From Pseudoalteromonas prydzensis (GTDB lineage Bacteria > Pseudomonadota > Gammaproteobacteria > Enterobacterales > Alteromonadaceae): a stretch of DNA of 64,000 nucleotides. The translations under genes and the position numbers were made by a program. The notes under the pieces are model-generated. The model ran no database searches. It had not been told where the DNA came from and saw only the letters and a list, made by a program, of their open reading frames with translations. Location: positions 62,001 to 126,000 of the forward strand of contig NZ_BDDT01000002.1 of assembly GCF_001661495.1 (NCBI RefSeq), read 5' to 3'. Position 1 is the first letter of the stretch. Each line of letters begins with the position of its first letter. Shown here one piece after another: positions 55,139 through 64,000 of the stretch.

Positions 55139-56134
55139 ATGGGTAACACAGCAAAAATCGAGAAGACGAAAAACGCGGTTGATGATAAGTTTGATGATAT
55201 AGCGGTAGAAGATGCTGCTTCTGAATTGTTAGATGACGTCGATAAAGATGATGACAAAGAAGATGAAATATTTGCCAAAGAGGAAATCACTAAAAATTTA
55301 GATGCGACTCAACTATATCTAGGTGAGATTGGTTTTTCACCGCTATTGAGCGCTGAAGAAGAAGTGTTTTTTGCCCGTAAAGCGTTAAAAGGCTGCAGTG
55401 CCTCCCGCAAACGCATGATTGAAAGTAACCTCCGTTTAGTTGTAAAAATCGCCCGCCGTTATAATAACCGTGGCTTAGCGCTATTAGATTTAATCGAAGA
55501 AGGTAACCTAGGTTTGATCCGCGCGGTTGAAAAATTCGACCCTGAACGTGGTTTTCGATTTTCTACTTATGCGACTTGGTGGATCCGCCAAACCATTGAA
55601 CGTGCCATTATGAATCAAACGCGCACAATCCGTTTACCAATCCATGTGGTAAAAGAGCTTAATGTTTATTTACGTACCGCACGTGAGTTAACCCAAAAGC
55701 TTGACCATGAACCGACAGCAGAAGAAATTGCAGCCTCTTTAGATAGACCCGTTGAAGACGTGACTAAAATGCTGCGATTAAATGAAAAAATCACCTCTGT
55801 AGATACGCCAATTGGTGGTGAAAATGATAAAGCATTACTCGATATTATCGCCGATGAAAAAGGCTTTGGTCCGGAAGGTGAAGTACAAAACAATGATATT
55901 AATAAGCACATTGTTGACTGGTTGGGTGAATTGAACCCGAAACAACGTGAGGTATTAGCGCGTCGTTTTGGTCTATTAGGCTATGAGCCATCAACGCTTG
56001 AAGATGTTGGCCGTGAAATTGGTTTAACGCGTGAGCGAGTAAGACAAATTCAAGTTGAAGCACTGCGCCGCTTAAAAGATATTTTACAACATGAAGGGTT
56101 AAGTACTGATAGCTTGTTTGATCAGTTTTCCTAA
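55139..56134 (+). CDS. rpoS: RNA polymerase stationary-phase sigma factor (sigma-38)
   Basis: The start at 55139 (MGNTAKIEK) has GAGGGT 8-13 nt upstream, which itself lies in the extra codons of a longer frame. The 331-residue sigma factor (330 in E. coli) shows region 1.2 ([21 protein letters not shown]), region 2 ([46 protein letters not shown]) and region 4 ([16 protein letters not shown]). It directs the general stress response. It is the last gene of the ftsB-to-rpoS run. Confidence 0.98.
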   Translation: MGNTAKIEKTKNAVDDKFDDIAVEDAASELLDDVDKDDDKEDEIFAKEEITKNLDATQLYLGEIGFSPLLSAEEEVFFARKALKGCSASRKRMIESNLRLVVKIARRYNNRGLALLDLIEEGNLGLIRAVEKFDPERGFRFSTYATWWIRQTIERAIMNQTRTIRLPIHVVKELNVYLRTARELTQKLDHEPTAEEIAASLDRPVEDVTKMLRLNEKITSVDTPIGGENDKALLDIIADEKGFGPEGEVQNNDINKHIVDWLGELNPKQREVLARRFGLLGYEPSTLEDVGREIGLTRERVRQIQVEALRRLKDILQHEGLSTDSLFDQFS

Positions 56135-56186
56135 CTGCTTGCTTACACAGCAATAGGCATAAAAACACACACAGAAAATAATTATT

Positions 56187-56221
56187 AAAAAGCTGAAGAG
56201 GTTTACTCTTCAGCTTTTTTT
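56187..56221. terminator. Bidirectional terminator between rpoS and mutS
   Basis: AAAAAGCTGAAGAG and CTCTTCAGCTTTTT form a 14-bp stem with a 5-nt loop between the convergent genes rpoS and mutS, with T-runs on both strands. Confidence 0.93.
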
Positions 56222-56237
56222 GTGGTTAATTTGCACC

Positions 56238-58808
56238 TTAAAGTAAGGCTTTTAACTTATAAAGTAGCGCATGGGCTTGGCGCGGACTTAAGTCATCAAT
56301 ATCAATTTCAGCGAGTTGTGCTTCTACCTGTGATGGTTCAGATTCGAATAATGAAGGCTGTACTGCATTAATATCTGCGGTGACTGGCTGATGATTTTCG
56401 AGCATTTTCAGCTTTTGCTTAGCGTGTTTGATCACCGCTTTAGGCACCCCAGCTAAGGCCGCTACTTGTAAACCAAAGCTTTTGCTTGCAGCACCATCAA
56501 GTACGGTGTGCATAAAGGCAATAGTGTCGTTATGCTCTATTGCATCTAAATGAACATTTACCAGCCCCGCTTGTTGTTCGGCTAGCTCTGTCAGTTCAAA
56601 ATAATGGGTTGCGAATAAAGTTTTAGCGGATATTTTTGATGCTAAATGATCGGCTGTCGCGTAGGCAAGCGATAACCCATCGTAAGTACTGGTGCCACGG
56701 CCAATTTCATCCATTAGCACGAGTGATTGTGCAGTGGCATTGTTAAGTATTGTGGCTGTTTCAGTCATTTCGACCATAAAAGTAGAGCGACCTGAAGCTA
56801 AATCATCGCTGGCACCAATGCGGGTAAATATACGATCAATATTGCCGATTTTAGCGCTGTCTGCTGGTACAAAGCTGCCGATGTGCGCCATTAACACTAT
56901 AAGTGCGGTTTGGCGCATATAGGTTGATTTACCGCCCATATTTGGCCCGGTAATGATCAACATTTTACGCTGCGCATTAAGCTCTACCGGGTTGGCGATA
57001 AATGGGTCTTTCATGACTTGCTCAACAACTGGGTGACGGCCTTGCTTGATGCTGATATCGTCACTATCACAAAGTTCAGGTTTAGCATAATTAAGTGCAA
57101 TCGCACGCTCAGCTAAGTTATTTAACACATCTAAATCTGCCAATGCGGCAGCCATCATTTGCAGCTGTTCGATGTGTGGTGCAATAAATTCAAATAGTTG
57201 CTCGTACAGTTGTTTTTCAAGCGCCAGCGCTTTTGACTGGCTACCGAGTACTTTGTCTTCGTGCTCTTTAAGTTCTGGGATTATATAGCGTTCATTATTT
57301 TTAAGTGTTTGACGACGAATGTAATCAGCGGGCACTAAATGGGCATTAGCACGGCTCACTTCAATAAAGAAACCATGCACGCGGTTATAGCCAATTTTTA
57401 AAGTGCTAATACCGGTGCGCTCGCGCTCGCGCTGCTCGAGTTGTTCTAGTACATCTGTTGCGCCTTGGCTTAATGAGCGCCATTCATCGAGTTCACTGTT
57501 GTAACCTGGAGCAATGACGCCGCCATCACGAATAAGTACCGGTGGGTTTTCAATCACTGCTTGTTCGAGTAATTGCTGTAACTCAGGTAATTCAGGAGAT
57601 TGCGCAACGATTTGACTAATACGTGGATCGCTGGCATCGGTTAATAGCTCGTGGAGTGGAGCTAGGGCTTGCAGTGCACTGCGCAAACGGGTTAAATCGC
57701 GCGGGCGGGCAGTCCACAAGGCTAAACGAGCAATCACTCGTTCTATATCACCAATTTGTTTTAACGACTCATGTAGCTCACCACACAGCTGTACATCGAT
57801 AATGGCACTAATCGCATTAAGACGCGCGTTAAGCTCAGGTTTAGAACGTATTGGTGTATGAATACGACGCTTTAATAGCCGTGAGCCCATTGCTGTCGCT
57901 GTTTTATCAAGTACTTGGGCTAAGGTGTTTTCAAAACCGCCAGAAAGATTGACTGTCAGCTCTAAGTTTTTACGGGTGGCGGCATCTAAGATCACTGCAT
58001 GTTCGTTATGCTCTAAAGTGATGGCGCGAATATGGGGTAGAGCAATACGTTGCGTGTCTTTCACATATTGCATAAGGCAACCGGCGGCAACTAATGCTGC
58101 TTTGGCTTTATCAACCCCAAAACCAACTAAATCTTTAGTACCAAACTGCTCGCATAACAAATGTTGGGCGGTATCTAAATCAAACTCCCACTCAGGGCGA
58201 CGACGAATACCTTTAATATGCTCAATTAAATGAAAGTTGCTAAAGTCTTCGCTATACAGTAACTCTGCCGGTGCTAAGCGCTGTAAGGTTGAGCTAAATG
58301 CTTCTTCAGTATTTACTTCAACAATATTAAAACGGCCTGAGTTAATATCTAAATAGGCAATCCCGTACACGCCCTTTTTACTTTGCCAAACACTGGTCAG
58401 TAAATTATCTTGGCGCTCTTGTAATAACGCTTCATCTGAAATAGTGCCAGGGGTAACAATGCGCACTACTTTACGCTCAACAGGTCCCTTACTGGTTGCA
58501 GGGTCGCCCACTTGTTCACATATCGCAACGGATTCACCCATTTGAACTAAGCGGGCTAGGTAATTTTCTACCGCATGATAAGGGACGCCTGCCATCGGAA
58601 TAGGATCGCCACCGGCTTTACCACGGTGAGTTTGTGAAATATCAAGCAATTGTGCTGCACGTTTTGCATCATCAAAAAATAGCTCGTAAAAGTCACCCAT
58701 GCGATAAAAAAGTAAAATATCACGATGCTCAGATTTTATTTTTAGATACTGCTGCATCATCGGCGTTTGTTGACTTATAGTGTGTGGTGCATAAAGATCG
58801 AACGACAT
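56238..58808 (-). CDS. mutS: DNA mismatch repair protein MutS
   Basis: The 856-residue mismatch recognition ATPase has the Phe-X-Glu mismatch wedge in [10 protein letters not shown] (about residue 35), Walker [31 protein letters not shown], Walker [17 protein letters not shown] and [10 protein letters not shown]. The ATG at 58808 is preferred over a TTG at 58820. It is divergent from pncC with a 21-bp gap, and convergent with rpoS. Confidence 0.98.
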   Translation of the reverse strand: MSFDLYAPHTISQQTPMMQQYLKIKSEHRDILLFYRMGDFYELFFDDAKRAAQLLDISQTHRGKAGGDPIPMAGVPYHAVENYLARLVQMGESVAICEQVGDPATSKGPVERKVVRIVTPGTISDEALLQERQDNLLTSVWQSKKGVYGIAYLDINSGRFNIVEVNTEEAFSSTLQRLAPAELLYSEDFSNFHLIEHIKGIRRRPEWEFDLDTAQHLLCEQFGTKDLVGFGVDKAKAALVAAGCLMQYVKDTQRIALPHIRAITLEHNEHAVILDAATRKNLELTVNLSGGFENTLAQVLDKTATAMGSRLLKRRIHTPIRSKPELNARLNAISAIIDVQLCGELHESLKQIGDIERVIARLALWTARPRDLTRLRSALQALAPLHELLTDASDPRISQIVAQSPELPELQQLLEQAVIENPPVLIRDGGVIAPGYNSELDEWRSLSQGATDVLEQLEQRERERTGISTLKIGYNRVHGFFIEVSRANAHLVPADYIRRQTLKNNERYIIPELKEHEDKVLGSQSKALALEKQLYEQLFEFIAPHIEQLQMMAAALADLDVLNNLAERAIALNYAKPELCDSDDISIKQGRHPVVEQVMKDPFIANPVELNAQRKMLIITGPNMGGKSTYMRQTALIVLMAHIGSFVPADSAKIGNIDRIFTRIGASDDLASGRSTFMVEMTETATILNNATAQSLVLMDEIGRGTSTYDGLSLAYATADHLASKISAKTLFATHYFELTELAEQQAGLVNVHLDAIEHNDTIAFMHTVLDGAASKSFGLQVAALAGVPKAVIKHAKQKLKMLENHQPVTADINAVQPSLFESEPSQVEAQLAEIDIDDLSPRQAHALLYKLKALL

Positions 58809-58829
58809 GTATTTACCCAAAGGCTGAAT

Positions 58830-59318
58830 ATGGAATTACATCAAGAGATTAAAACACTTGCTGCGCAATTAGGCGCTATTTTAACGGATAAACGCTTATG
58901 GATCACTAGTGCTGAATCATGTACTGGTGGAGGAGTGAGTTATGCACTAACCGATACCCCAGGCAGCTCGGCTTATATTGACCGTGCATTCGTTACTTAC
59001 AGTAATCAAGCAAAGCAGGATTTACTGGGGGTTGCAGAGCAAACCTTAGCTTTATACGGCGCAGTGAGCGAGCAAACAGTGTTGCAAATGGCGGCCGGCG
59101 CTTGTAAGGCCGCTGGGGCTGATATTTCTGTCTCGGTATCGGGTATTGCAGGCCCAAGCGGTGGCAGTGCAGAAAAACCAGTAGGTTTAGTATGGTTTTG
59201 TATTCAAATTGGCGATAAACAGTATCCGAGCCAACAAATATTTGCGGGTGATAGAGCGCAGGTTAGGTTGCAAGCTATTGTTTATGCTTTAAAAACTATT
59301 ATAGAAAAGATAAATTAA
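58830..59318 (+). CDS. pncC: Nicotinamide-nucleotide amidohydrolase (CinA C-terminal family)
   Basis: The start at 58830 has AAGG upstream; longer in-frame extension would run into the mutS start. The 162-residue enzyme deamidates NMN to NaMN in the pyridine nucleotide cycle. Seen: [36 protein letters not shown] and [20 protein letters not shown]. It lies directly upstream of recA, as cinA/pncC does in many bacteria. Confidence 0.95.
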   Translation: MELHQEIKTLAAQLGAILTDKRLWITSAESCTGGGVSYALTDTPGSSAYIDRAFVTYSNQAKQDLLGVAEQTLALYGAVSEQTVLQMAAGACKAAGADISVSVSGIAGPSGGSAEKPVGLVWFCIQIGDKQYPSQQIFAGDRAQVRLQAIVYALKTIIEKIN

Positions 59319-59332
59319 TAAAATTAGCTTGA

Positions 59333-59352
59333 TACTGTGATTTCATACAGTA
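59333..59352 (+). promoter_or_regulatory. LexA (SOS) box upstream of recA
   Basis: TACTG, ten bases, then CAGTA: a perfect palindromic match to the gammaproteobacterial LexA operator CTG-N10-CAG, centred 44 bp before the recA ATG. It indicates SOS control of recA. Confidence 0.95.
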
Positions 59353-59386
59353 TACTTGTCTGCATTAGCCGGATTTGGAGAGTAAA

Positions 59387-60433
59387 ATGAACGATAACAA
59401 ACAAAAAGCGTTGGACGCTGCTTTATCTCAAATTGAACGTCAATTTGGTAAAGGCTCAATTATGAAATTGGGTGACAACAAAGCGTTAGATATTGACGCT
59501 ATATCAACGGGCTCTCTGGGCATTGATATCGCATTAGGCATAGGTGGTTTACCTATGGGACGTATTGTTGAAATATATGGTCCTGAATCATCAGGTAAAA
59601 CCACGCTAACATTACAAGTTATTGCTGAAGCACAAAAAGAAGGTAAAACCTGCGCATTCGTTGATGCTGAGCACGCACTTGACCCAATTTACGCACAAAA
59701 ATTAGGCGTAAATATTGATGAGTTATTAGTTTCACAACCAGATACCGGTGAACAAGCACTTGAAATTTGCGACATGTTAGTTCGCTCAAGCGCGGTTGAC
59801 GTGGTTGTGGTCGACTCGGTTGCTGCACTTACACCAAAAGCTGAGATTGAAGGCGACATGGGCGATTCGCACATGGGTCTACAAGCACGTTTAATGTCAC
59901 AAGCATTACGTAAGCTAACTGGTAATATCAAACGCTCTAACACTTTATGTATTTTCATTAACCAAATCCGTATGAAAATTGGTGTTATGTTTGGTAACCC
60001 TGAAACCACCACCGGCGGTAACGCACTTAAATTCTACGCGTCAGTACGTTTAGATATTCGTCGTATCGGCTCTGTTAAAGAGGGCGATGAAGTGGTGGGT
60101 AACGAAACCCGCGTTAAAGTGGTGAAAAACAAAGTTGCTCCACCGTTTAAACAAGCTGAATTTATTATCATGTACGGTGAAGGTATCTCTAAACATGGCG
60201 AGCTAATTGACTTAGGTGTTAAACATAAGTTGGTTGAAAAAGCGGGTGCTTGGTACAGCTACAATGGTAATAAAGTTGGTCAAGGTAAGTCTAACTCAAT
60301 CAAGTTCTTAAAAGAGAACCCTGAGATTTCAAATGAGATTGAAGGTAAGTTACGTGACATGTTGTTATTAAAAGCAACTATCAAGCCTGACGATATTGAA
60401 GATGCTTTACTAGCAGATGATGCTGAGCTTTAA
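59387..60433 (+). CDS. recA: Recombinase RecA
   Basis: The start at 59387 ([13 protein letters not shown]) has GGAG 8-11 nt upstream; a TTG at 59375 would place the ribosome site inside the gene. The 348-residue recombinase shows Walker [38 protein letters not shown] and loop-2 residues [10 protein letters not shown]. It catalyses strand exchange and LexA co-cleavage. The upstream LexA box supports SOS regulation. Confidence 0.99.
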   Translation: MNDNKQKALDAALSQIERQFGKGSIMKLGDNKALDIDAISTGSLGIDIALGIGGLPMGRIVEIYGPESSGKTTLTLQVIAEAQKEGKTCAFVDAEHALDPIYAQKLGVNIDELLVSQPDTGEQALEICDMLVRSSAVDVVVVDSVAALTPKAEIEGDMGDSHMGLQARLMSQALRKLTGNIKRSNTLCIFINQIRMKIGVMFGNPETTTGGNALKFYASVRLDIRRIGSVKEGDEVVGNETRVKVVKNKVAPPFKQAEFIIMYGEGISKHGELIDLGVKHKLVEKAGAWYSYNGNKVGQGKSNSIKFLKENPEISNEIEGKLRDMLLLKATIKPDDIEDALLADDAEL

Positions 60434-60472
60434 AGGTATTGAATAAGCGCGATTTGACCCGAGCTTAATCGT

Positions 60473-60505
60473 AAAAAAGCCGCTAAATTATTTAGCGGCT
60501 TTTTT
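60473..60505. terminator. Terminator of recA (bidirectional)
   Basis: AAAAAAGCCGCTAAA and TTTAGCGGCTTTTTT form a 15-bp stem with a 3-nt centre, between recA and the convergent TonB receptor gene. Confidence 0.93.
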
Positions 60506-60524
60506 GTGTTTATAGTTTGCTAGC

Positions 60525-62645
60525 TTATAGCTGCCAGTTCACTGAGACTGCATAGTTACGCGGTGCGCCGTAGTAACCTTGCTCCCAATACAGACTATGG
60601 ATGTATTTTTCATTGGTTACGTTATTAATATTGAAAGACACGCCGACATTATCGGTAATATCGTAAGTAGCCATTAAGTTTAAGATACCGAATGCATCTT
60701 GTTTGGTAACCGGAATAACACCTAATGCGGTAATAGGTTGAATACGTTTCGTGTCATCTTGCCAGCGGTAATTTAAGCCAAACGTTAGCCCTTCAATTTC
60801 AGGTACTTTATGAGTAACAGCAAGTTTATATTGGTTTTTAGGGGTGTAATTTTTAACAAGCTCATCCCCGTCAATATTGATGTTGCTATAACTAAAACTA
60901 GTACTGAGAGTGTCAGTTATTTTACCGCTTAGCTCCACTTCAAAACCATCACTGTTAATGCCATCTGCGCCATAGTAGCGGGTGTCATCAGGTGCTGACC
61001 CTGGAATTGCAACCGCAAGGCCAACCTGCTTGGCATCAAAGTACGCAAGGGTAACAAACAGATCACTATCTAGTAATTGTGCTTTTACGCCGATTTCACT
61101 GCTTTTGCCTGTGATTGGATCGAGGTAATCACCATTGATCTCGCGCTCTGTTTGCGGCACAAATGTTTCTGTGTAGCTGGCATACGCAGATAGATTGTCG
61201 TTAATATCGTACACAGTGCCAAAATAAGGAATGGTTTTATCCGCTTTTTTATCTTTGGCAACACCATACGACATGCCTTTAGACTGCCAGTTAACTTGGC
61301 TAACACCGGCTAATAAACTGAGTGAGTTGGTGGCACGAATGCGTGTAGAAATATAAGCGGAACGTTGTCTGTTAGTAACATCAGCACCGGTCAAACCATC
61401 AGTAAGCGTTGCCACTGGCGCTTCGCCATCCCAGCCACCAAGCTCTGGCATGGGGGGATAACCATTGCCCGTGGTGTTGTCATACAGTGACTTATCATAA
61501 TTATCCATATCAGCTTGGTTTACACCAAACGACAGGTCATGTTCCATACCGAACAAATTAAACTTACCCGCAGCGTATAGATCAAAAATATCGTGCGTGT
61601 CTTTATGGTCATACTCACTGGCATAACCCGTTAAGCCAAGGCCGGTTTCACGATCGGGAGTACCAAAGACATAGAATAACTCAGAATCTTGCTCATTCAC
61701 TAAATGCGCGTAATTTGCTTTTAAAAACCACGTATTTGTGATGCTTTGTTCAACAGAGACAAAAACTTGCTCAGTCGAGTTATTCCAGTATGACCAATCG
61801 GATGCTGTGCTTGTCGACACATCAAAATTTGTTGCGCTGCCATCGCTATAATAAAGTGGTAATGCTCCCCAAAGTGGGCTGTCGGCATCTTTTTGTTGAT
61901 TGACATAATTTACCGATAAAGTTGTACTGTCAGTAAGCTTGCCTTCATAGGCAAGGTAATAAATAGTTTTGTCTTGCTCGTAGCGATCTAAATATGAGTC
62001 TGTTTTTTGTTTAGTAAACGCAACACGAACAGCCTGGTTTTCAGTTAACGCTGTCGAAGCATCGAGTTCCAAGCGTTTGTTATTCCATGAGCCATAAGAG
62101 GCAGATGCACTGACTTTTGTTTGATAAGTTGGCTTTTTTAGTACCATATTAACGGTTGCAGAAGGATTACCAGCGCCTGTCATCAAACCATTTGCGCCAC
62201 GTACAACTTCTACGCTTTCAAAAATAGAAGTATCAAGGGTACCTTGAATTGATCCGTTATCTTGCGGAGTGCCCATGCCGTTTACTTGGAAATTAGTAAT
62301 TTCAAAACCACGGGCTTTAAAATAGGTGCGATCTGTTTCTATTTGTTCAACGGTGACACCGGGGGTTGTTTCTAAAACTGCATTTATATCATCGAGAGAA
62401 AAATCGTCCATTAATGCCCGTGATATAACCGAGATCGACTGTGGTGTTTCTTTAATTGTTAAGCCCAACTTTGTTGCTGACTGGGCATCTTCCGTAATGT
62501 AATTTTTATGATGTTGTCCATACACAGCTATCTTTTCAAGGGGGTCATTGTTGTTATTTTCTTCGGTTGCGTGAGCAACACCACTTAAAGCTAGCGAAGT
62601 AAGCACTGCTAATTTAGATAAACGTAAAAACTGCGGGGCAGACAT
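60525..62645 (-). CDS. TonB-dependent siderophore receptor
   Basis: The start at 62645 (MSAPQFLRLSKLAVL) has GGA 8 nt upstream and begins a signal peptide ending at GVAHA. The 706-residue outer-membrane receptor has a plug domain (about 50-200; KETPQSISVISRALMDDF, EVVRGANGLMTGAGNPSATVNMVLKKPT) and a 22-strand barrel ending with aromatic residues (YAVSVNWQL). The plug resembles FhuE/FpvA-type ferric siderophore receptors; the ligand is unknown. A weak Fur-like sequence lies upstream (62691-62705). Confidence 0.93.
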   Translation of the reverse strand: MSAPQFLRLSKLAVLTSLALSGVAHATEENNNNDPLEKIAVYGQHHKNYITEDAQSATKLGLTIKETPQSISVISRALMDDFSLDDINAVLETTPGVTVEQIETDRTYFKARGFEITNFQVNGMGTPQDNGSIQGTLDTSIFESVEVVRGANGLMTGAGNPSATVNMVLKKPTYQTKVSASASYGSWNNKRLELDASTALTENQAVRVAFTKQKTDSYLDRYEQDKTIYYLAYEGKLTDSTTLSVNYVNQQKDADSPLWGALPLYYSDGSATNFDVSTSTASDWSYWNNSTEQVFVSVEQSITNTWFLKANYAHLVNEQDSELFYVFGTPDRETGLGLTGYASEYDHKDTHDIFDLYAAGKFNLFGMEHDLSFGVNQADMDNYDKSLYDNTTGNGYPPMPELGGWDGEAPVATLTDGLTGADVTNRQRSAYISTRIRATNSLSLLAGVSQVNWQSKGMSYGVAKDKKADKTIPYFGTVYDINDNLSAYASYTETFVPQTEREINGDYLDPITGKSSEIGVKAQLLDSDLFVTLAYFDAKQVGLAVAIPGSAPDDTRYYGADGINSDGFEVELSGKITDTLSTSFSYSNINIDGDELVKNYTPKNQYKLAVTHKVPEIEGLTFGLNYRWQDDTKRIQPITALGVIPVTKQDAFGILNLMATYDITDNVGVSFNINNVTNEKYIHSLYWEQGYYGAPRNYAVSVNWQL

Positions 62646-62690
62646 GTGGCATTCCATAAAGTTCAAAAGAAGTACGTAATTTAATCTAAA

Positions 62691-62705
62691 TAGCAATGAT
62701 TTGCA
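62691..62705. promoter_or_regulatory. Weak Fur-box-like sequence before the TonB receptor gene
   Basis: TAGCAATGATTTGCA matches about 9 of 14 informative positions of the 7-1-7 Fur consensus on the minus strand, 46 bp before the receptor start. Suggestive only. Confidence 0.3.
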
Positions 62706-62753
62706 ATTCTGTGTTGTGATTTTATTAATAAAGTGTGTGAGTAAGTCGGTAAT

Positions 62754-62775
62754 AAAAAAGCGGCCAAGGCCGCTT
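62754..62775 (-). terminator. Terminator of the porin gene
   Basis: The stem AAGCGGCC/GGCCGCTT with a minimal centre is followed by a U-run on the minus strand, 33 nt after the porin stop codon. Confidence 0.9.
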
Positions 62776-62807
62776 AAGGAAGTAATAAAAGTTAAATTGT
62801 TAAATTC

Positions 62808-63974
62808 TTAGAATGCGTATTTCACTGAGAACTGTAAGCGTTCCATGTCGCCATCATTACCGCTTTCTACTTCACGCTCAGCATGTTTTAGTTCTGCACC
62901 AAAGGTGAGCTTTTTAACCGGAGAGTAAAGAATATTGGCACTGTAGCTTTGGCTTGATTTGGTTGGATCGCCAGTGATGGCCAATAAATCGGTGTTGTTA
63001 TCTGCTGAAAAGAATGAGTAAACAAAGGTTGAACGCCATTGGCTATTCCAATTTTGTTGATACGCAATAAAGCCAGATGTTGAATCAATTGCGTCCAGCT
63101 CATCACCATTTAAAACCGCACCATTAGCAACGTTTACACCAATATAGCGACCTAAGCCTTTACCTTGAGTAAGCATAAATTTGAGGTTGTTTTCACCGAA
63201 GTTCACTTTACCAGAAGCACTGATACCAAATGAGCTTTCATCCGCATCTAAACCATTTTGCTTATAAGTCAGTTGGCGAGCAAGCGCTGCAACGACAAAC
63301 TCACCCCAATCCGCTTTCATACCATAACGAGCGGTAAAGTCAGGTAATGTAGCATCATCGACAGAGGCACGAGCGCCACCTTGTGTGGTGATGGTGCTTT
63401 CAGGGTTTTCAATAGAAAAAGACCAATTACCTGTGGTATAGCGTGCTTGAGCTTGACGCACAAAAACCGTGCCTTCAGCTGGACCGATGAAATCGAGTGT
63501 TTCTGGTAATGCGCCAACATTTTGAAAGTTTGACCATGCTTGACCAAATAACCAGCCATCGTAAGTGATAAATGCTTGGCGTACGCGTGGTGCGTATGAG
63601 TTACTAACGCGCTCATTGCCACCTGCAGCTGAAGCAATAAAGTCTATTTCGATTTTAGTTTTAATTTCTTTACCGTTATCGAGCTTCGTTGCTGTACCAA
63701 AGAAGAAGCGTGATTGGCGTGCATGCATGTCGAATACCGGGTCGCTATCTACGTCAGTGCCGACCGGTGTTGTGCCAGGAATATAAAAGTCACGACCTAT
63801 ACTGCCACCTGCGGGCACACCGTCTGAGTAGTCACTCCACATTGCGTCGAGTTTTACATAACCGCCATAAGTTACATCTGTGCCGCCGATGGTTGCGGCC
63901 TGAGCTGTGGCTGTAAGTGCGCACAGCACAGCAGTGGCGGTCAGTGTTTTTAATGCTATCGCTTTAGTTGTCAT
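62808..63974 (-). CDS. DcaP-like trimeric outer-membrane porin
   Basis: The ATG at 63974 has AGGA 9-12 nt upstream and begins a signal peptide (MTTKAIALKTLTATAVL, cleavage near AQAA); a TTG at 63980 is less likely. The 388-residue beta-barrel shows the DcaP-type N-terminus (TYGGYVKLDAMWSDY, DMHARQSRFFFGTATKLDNG), repeated amphipathic strands and a terminal aromatic residue (KYAF). Family members transport dicarboxylates or small negatively charged molecules; the substrate here is unknown. The gene extends nearly to the window edge; its promoter lies beyond. Confidence 0.88.
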   Translation of the reverse strand: MTTKAIALKTLTATAVLCALTATAQAATIGGTDVTYGGYVKLDAMWSDYSDGVPAGGSIGRDFYIPGTTPVGTDVDSDPVFDMHARQSRFFFGTATKLDNGKEIKTKIEIDFIASAAGGNERVSNSYAPRVRQAFITYDGWLFGQAWSNFQNVGALPETLDFIGPAEGTVFVRQAQARYTTGNWSFSIENPESTITTQGGARASVDDATLPDFTARYGMKADWGEFVVAALARQLTYKQNGLDADESSFGISASGKVNFGENNLKFMLTQGKGLGRYIGVNVANGAVLNGDELDAIDSTSGFIAYQQNWNSQWRSTFVYSFFSADNNTDLLAITGDPTKSSQSYSANILYSPVKKLTFGAELKHAEREVESGNDGDMERLQFSVKYAF

Positions 63975-64000
63975 AGTCAAAGTCCTATTCTGGGCTACTT

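Overview
The window is a chromosomal segment of a marine-type gammaproteobacterium, most likely Alteromonadales and probably Pseudoalteromonas. This is inferred from gene order and protein content: purHD, dusB-fis, rpsU-yqeY-dnaG-rpoD, ftsYEX-rpoH, gpmI-envC-ctpA-yibQ, secB-gpsA, ftsB-ispDF-truD-surE-pcm-nlpD-rpoS and mutS/pncC-recA, with three large c-di-GMP signalling proteins in between. Base composition is moderately AT-rich. No rRNA, tRNA, CRISPR array or insertion sequence was recognised. Species identity cannot be proved from the sequence alone.

Layout. 1-7.1 kb: the 3' part of a histone-deacetylase-family gene, a small unknown gene, a CBS-PAS-GGDEF-EAL protein, a DUF2797 protein and a 7TM-GGDEF(degenerate)-EAL protein. 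7.1-19 kb (minus strand): purD, an exported methyltransferase, purH, fis, dusB, prmA, then the macromolecular-synthesis cluster rpoD-dnaG-yqeY-rpsU and rsmD. 19.2-24 kb (plus strand): ftsY with a very long 15-residue repeat region, ftsE, ftsX and rpoH. A perfect CIRCE operator sits on the rpoH promoter. 24-28.9 kb is the accessory part: heptamer repeats, a chemoreceptor gene lying between two copies of a 51-bp direct repeat, and an AT-rich ATPase/TOPRIM (OLD-like) gene between inverted REP-like elements. 28.9-36.2 kb: the cell-envelope cluster gpmI-envC-ctpA-yibQ (minus) and yibN-grxC-secB-gpsA (plus). 36.2-45.5 kb: a 1276-residue beta-propeller/PAS/GGDEF/EAL protein, trmL, a cation efflux protein, a lysophospholipase-like hydrolase, cpxA, cpxR and a divergent cpxP-like gene with CpxR boxes. 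45.5-49.7 kb: a repeat-rich gap, an orphan antitoxin-like regulator, a VWA/MoxR pair and small uncharacterised genes. 49.7-56.1 kb: one tightly overlapping run from ftsB to rpoS. 56.2-60.4 kb: mutS, pncC and recA with a clear LexA box. 60.5-64 kb: a TonB-dependent siderophore receptor and a DcaP-like porin.

Regulatory themes. Three sigma factors (RpoD, RpoH, RpoS), Fis, CpxRA and three c-di-GMP enzymes lie in one 64-kb stretch. The most notable signals are the CIRCE element on rpoH, which implies HrcA control of the heat-shock sigma factor; the repeat-bounded accessory block; an exported SAM-methyltransferase wedged between purH and purD; and the expanded FtsY repeat domain. I found no convincing multi-gene system that is entirely new. 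The single-gene OLD-like ATPase/nuclease is the best defence-system candidate.
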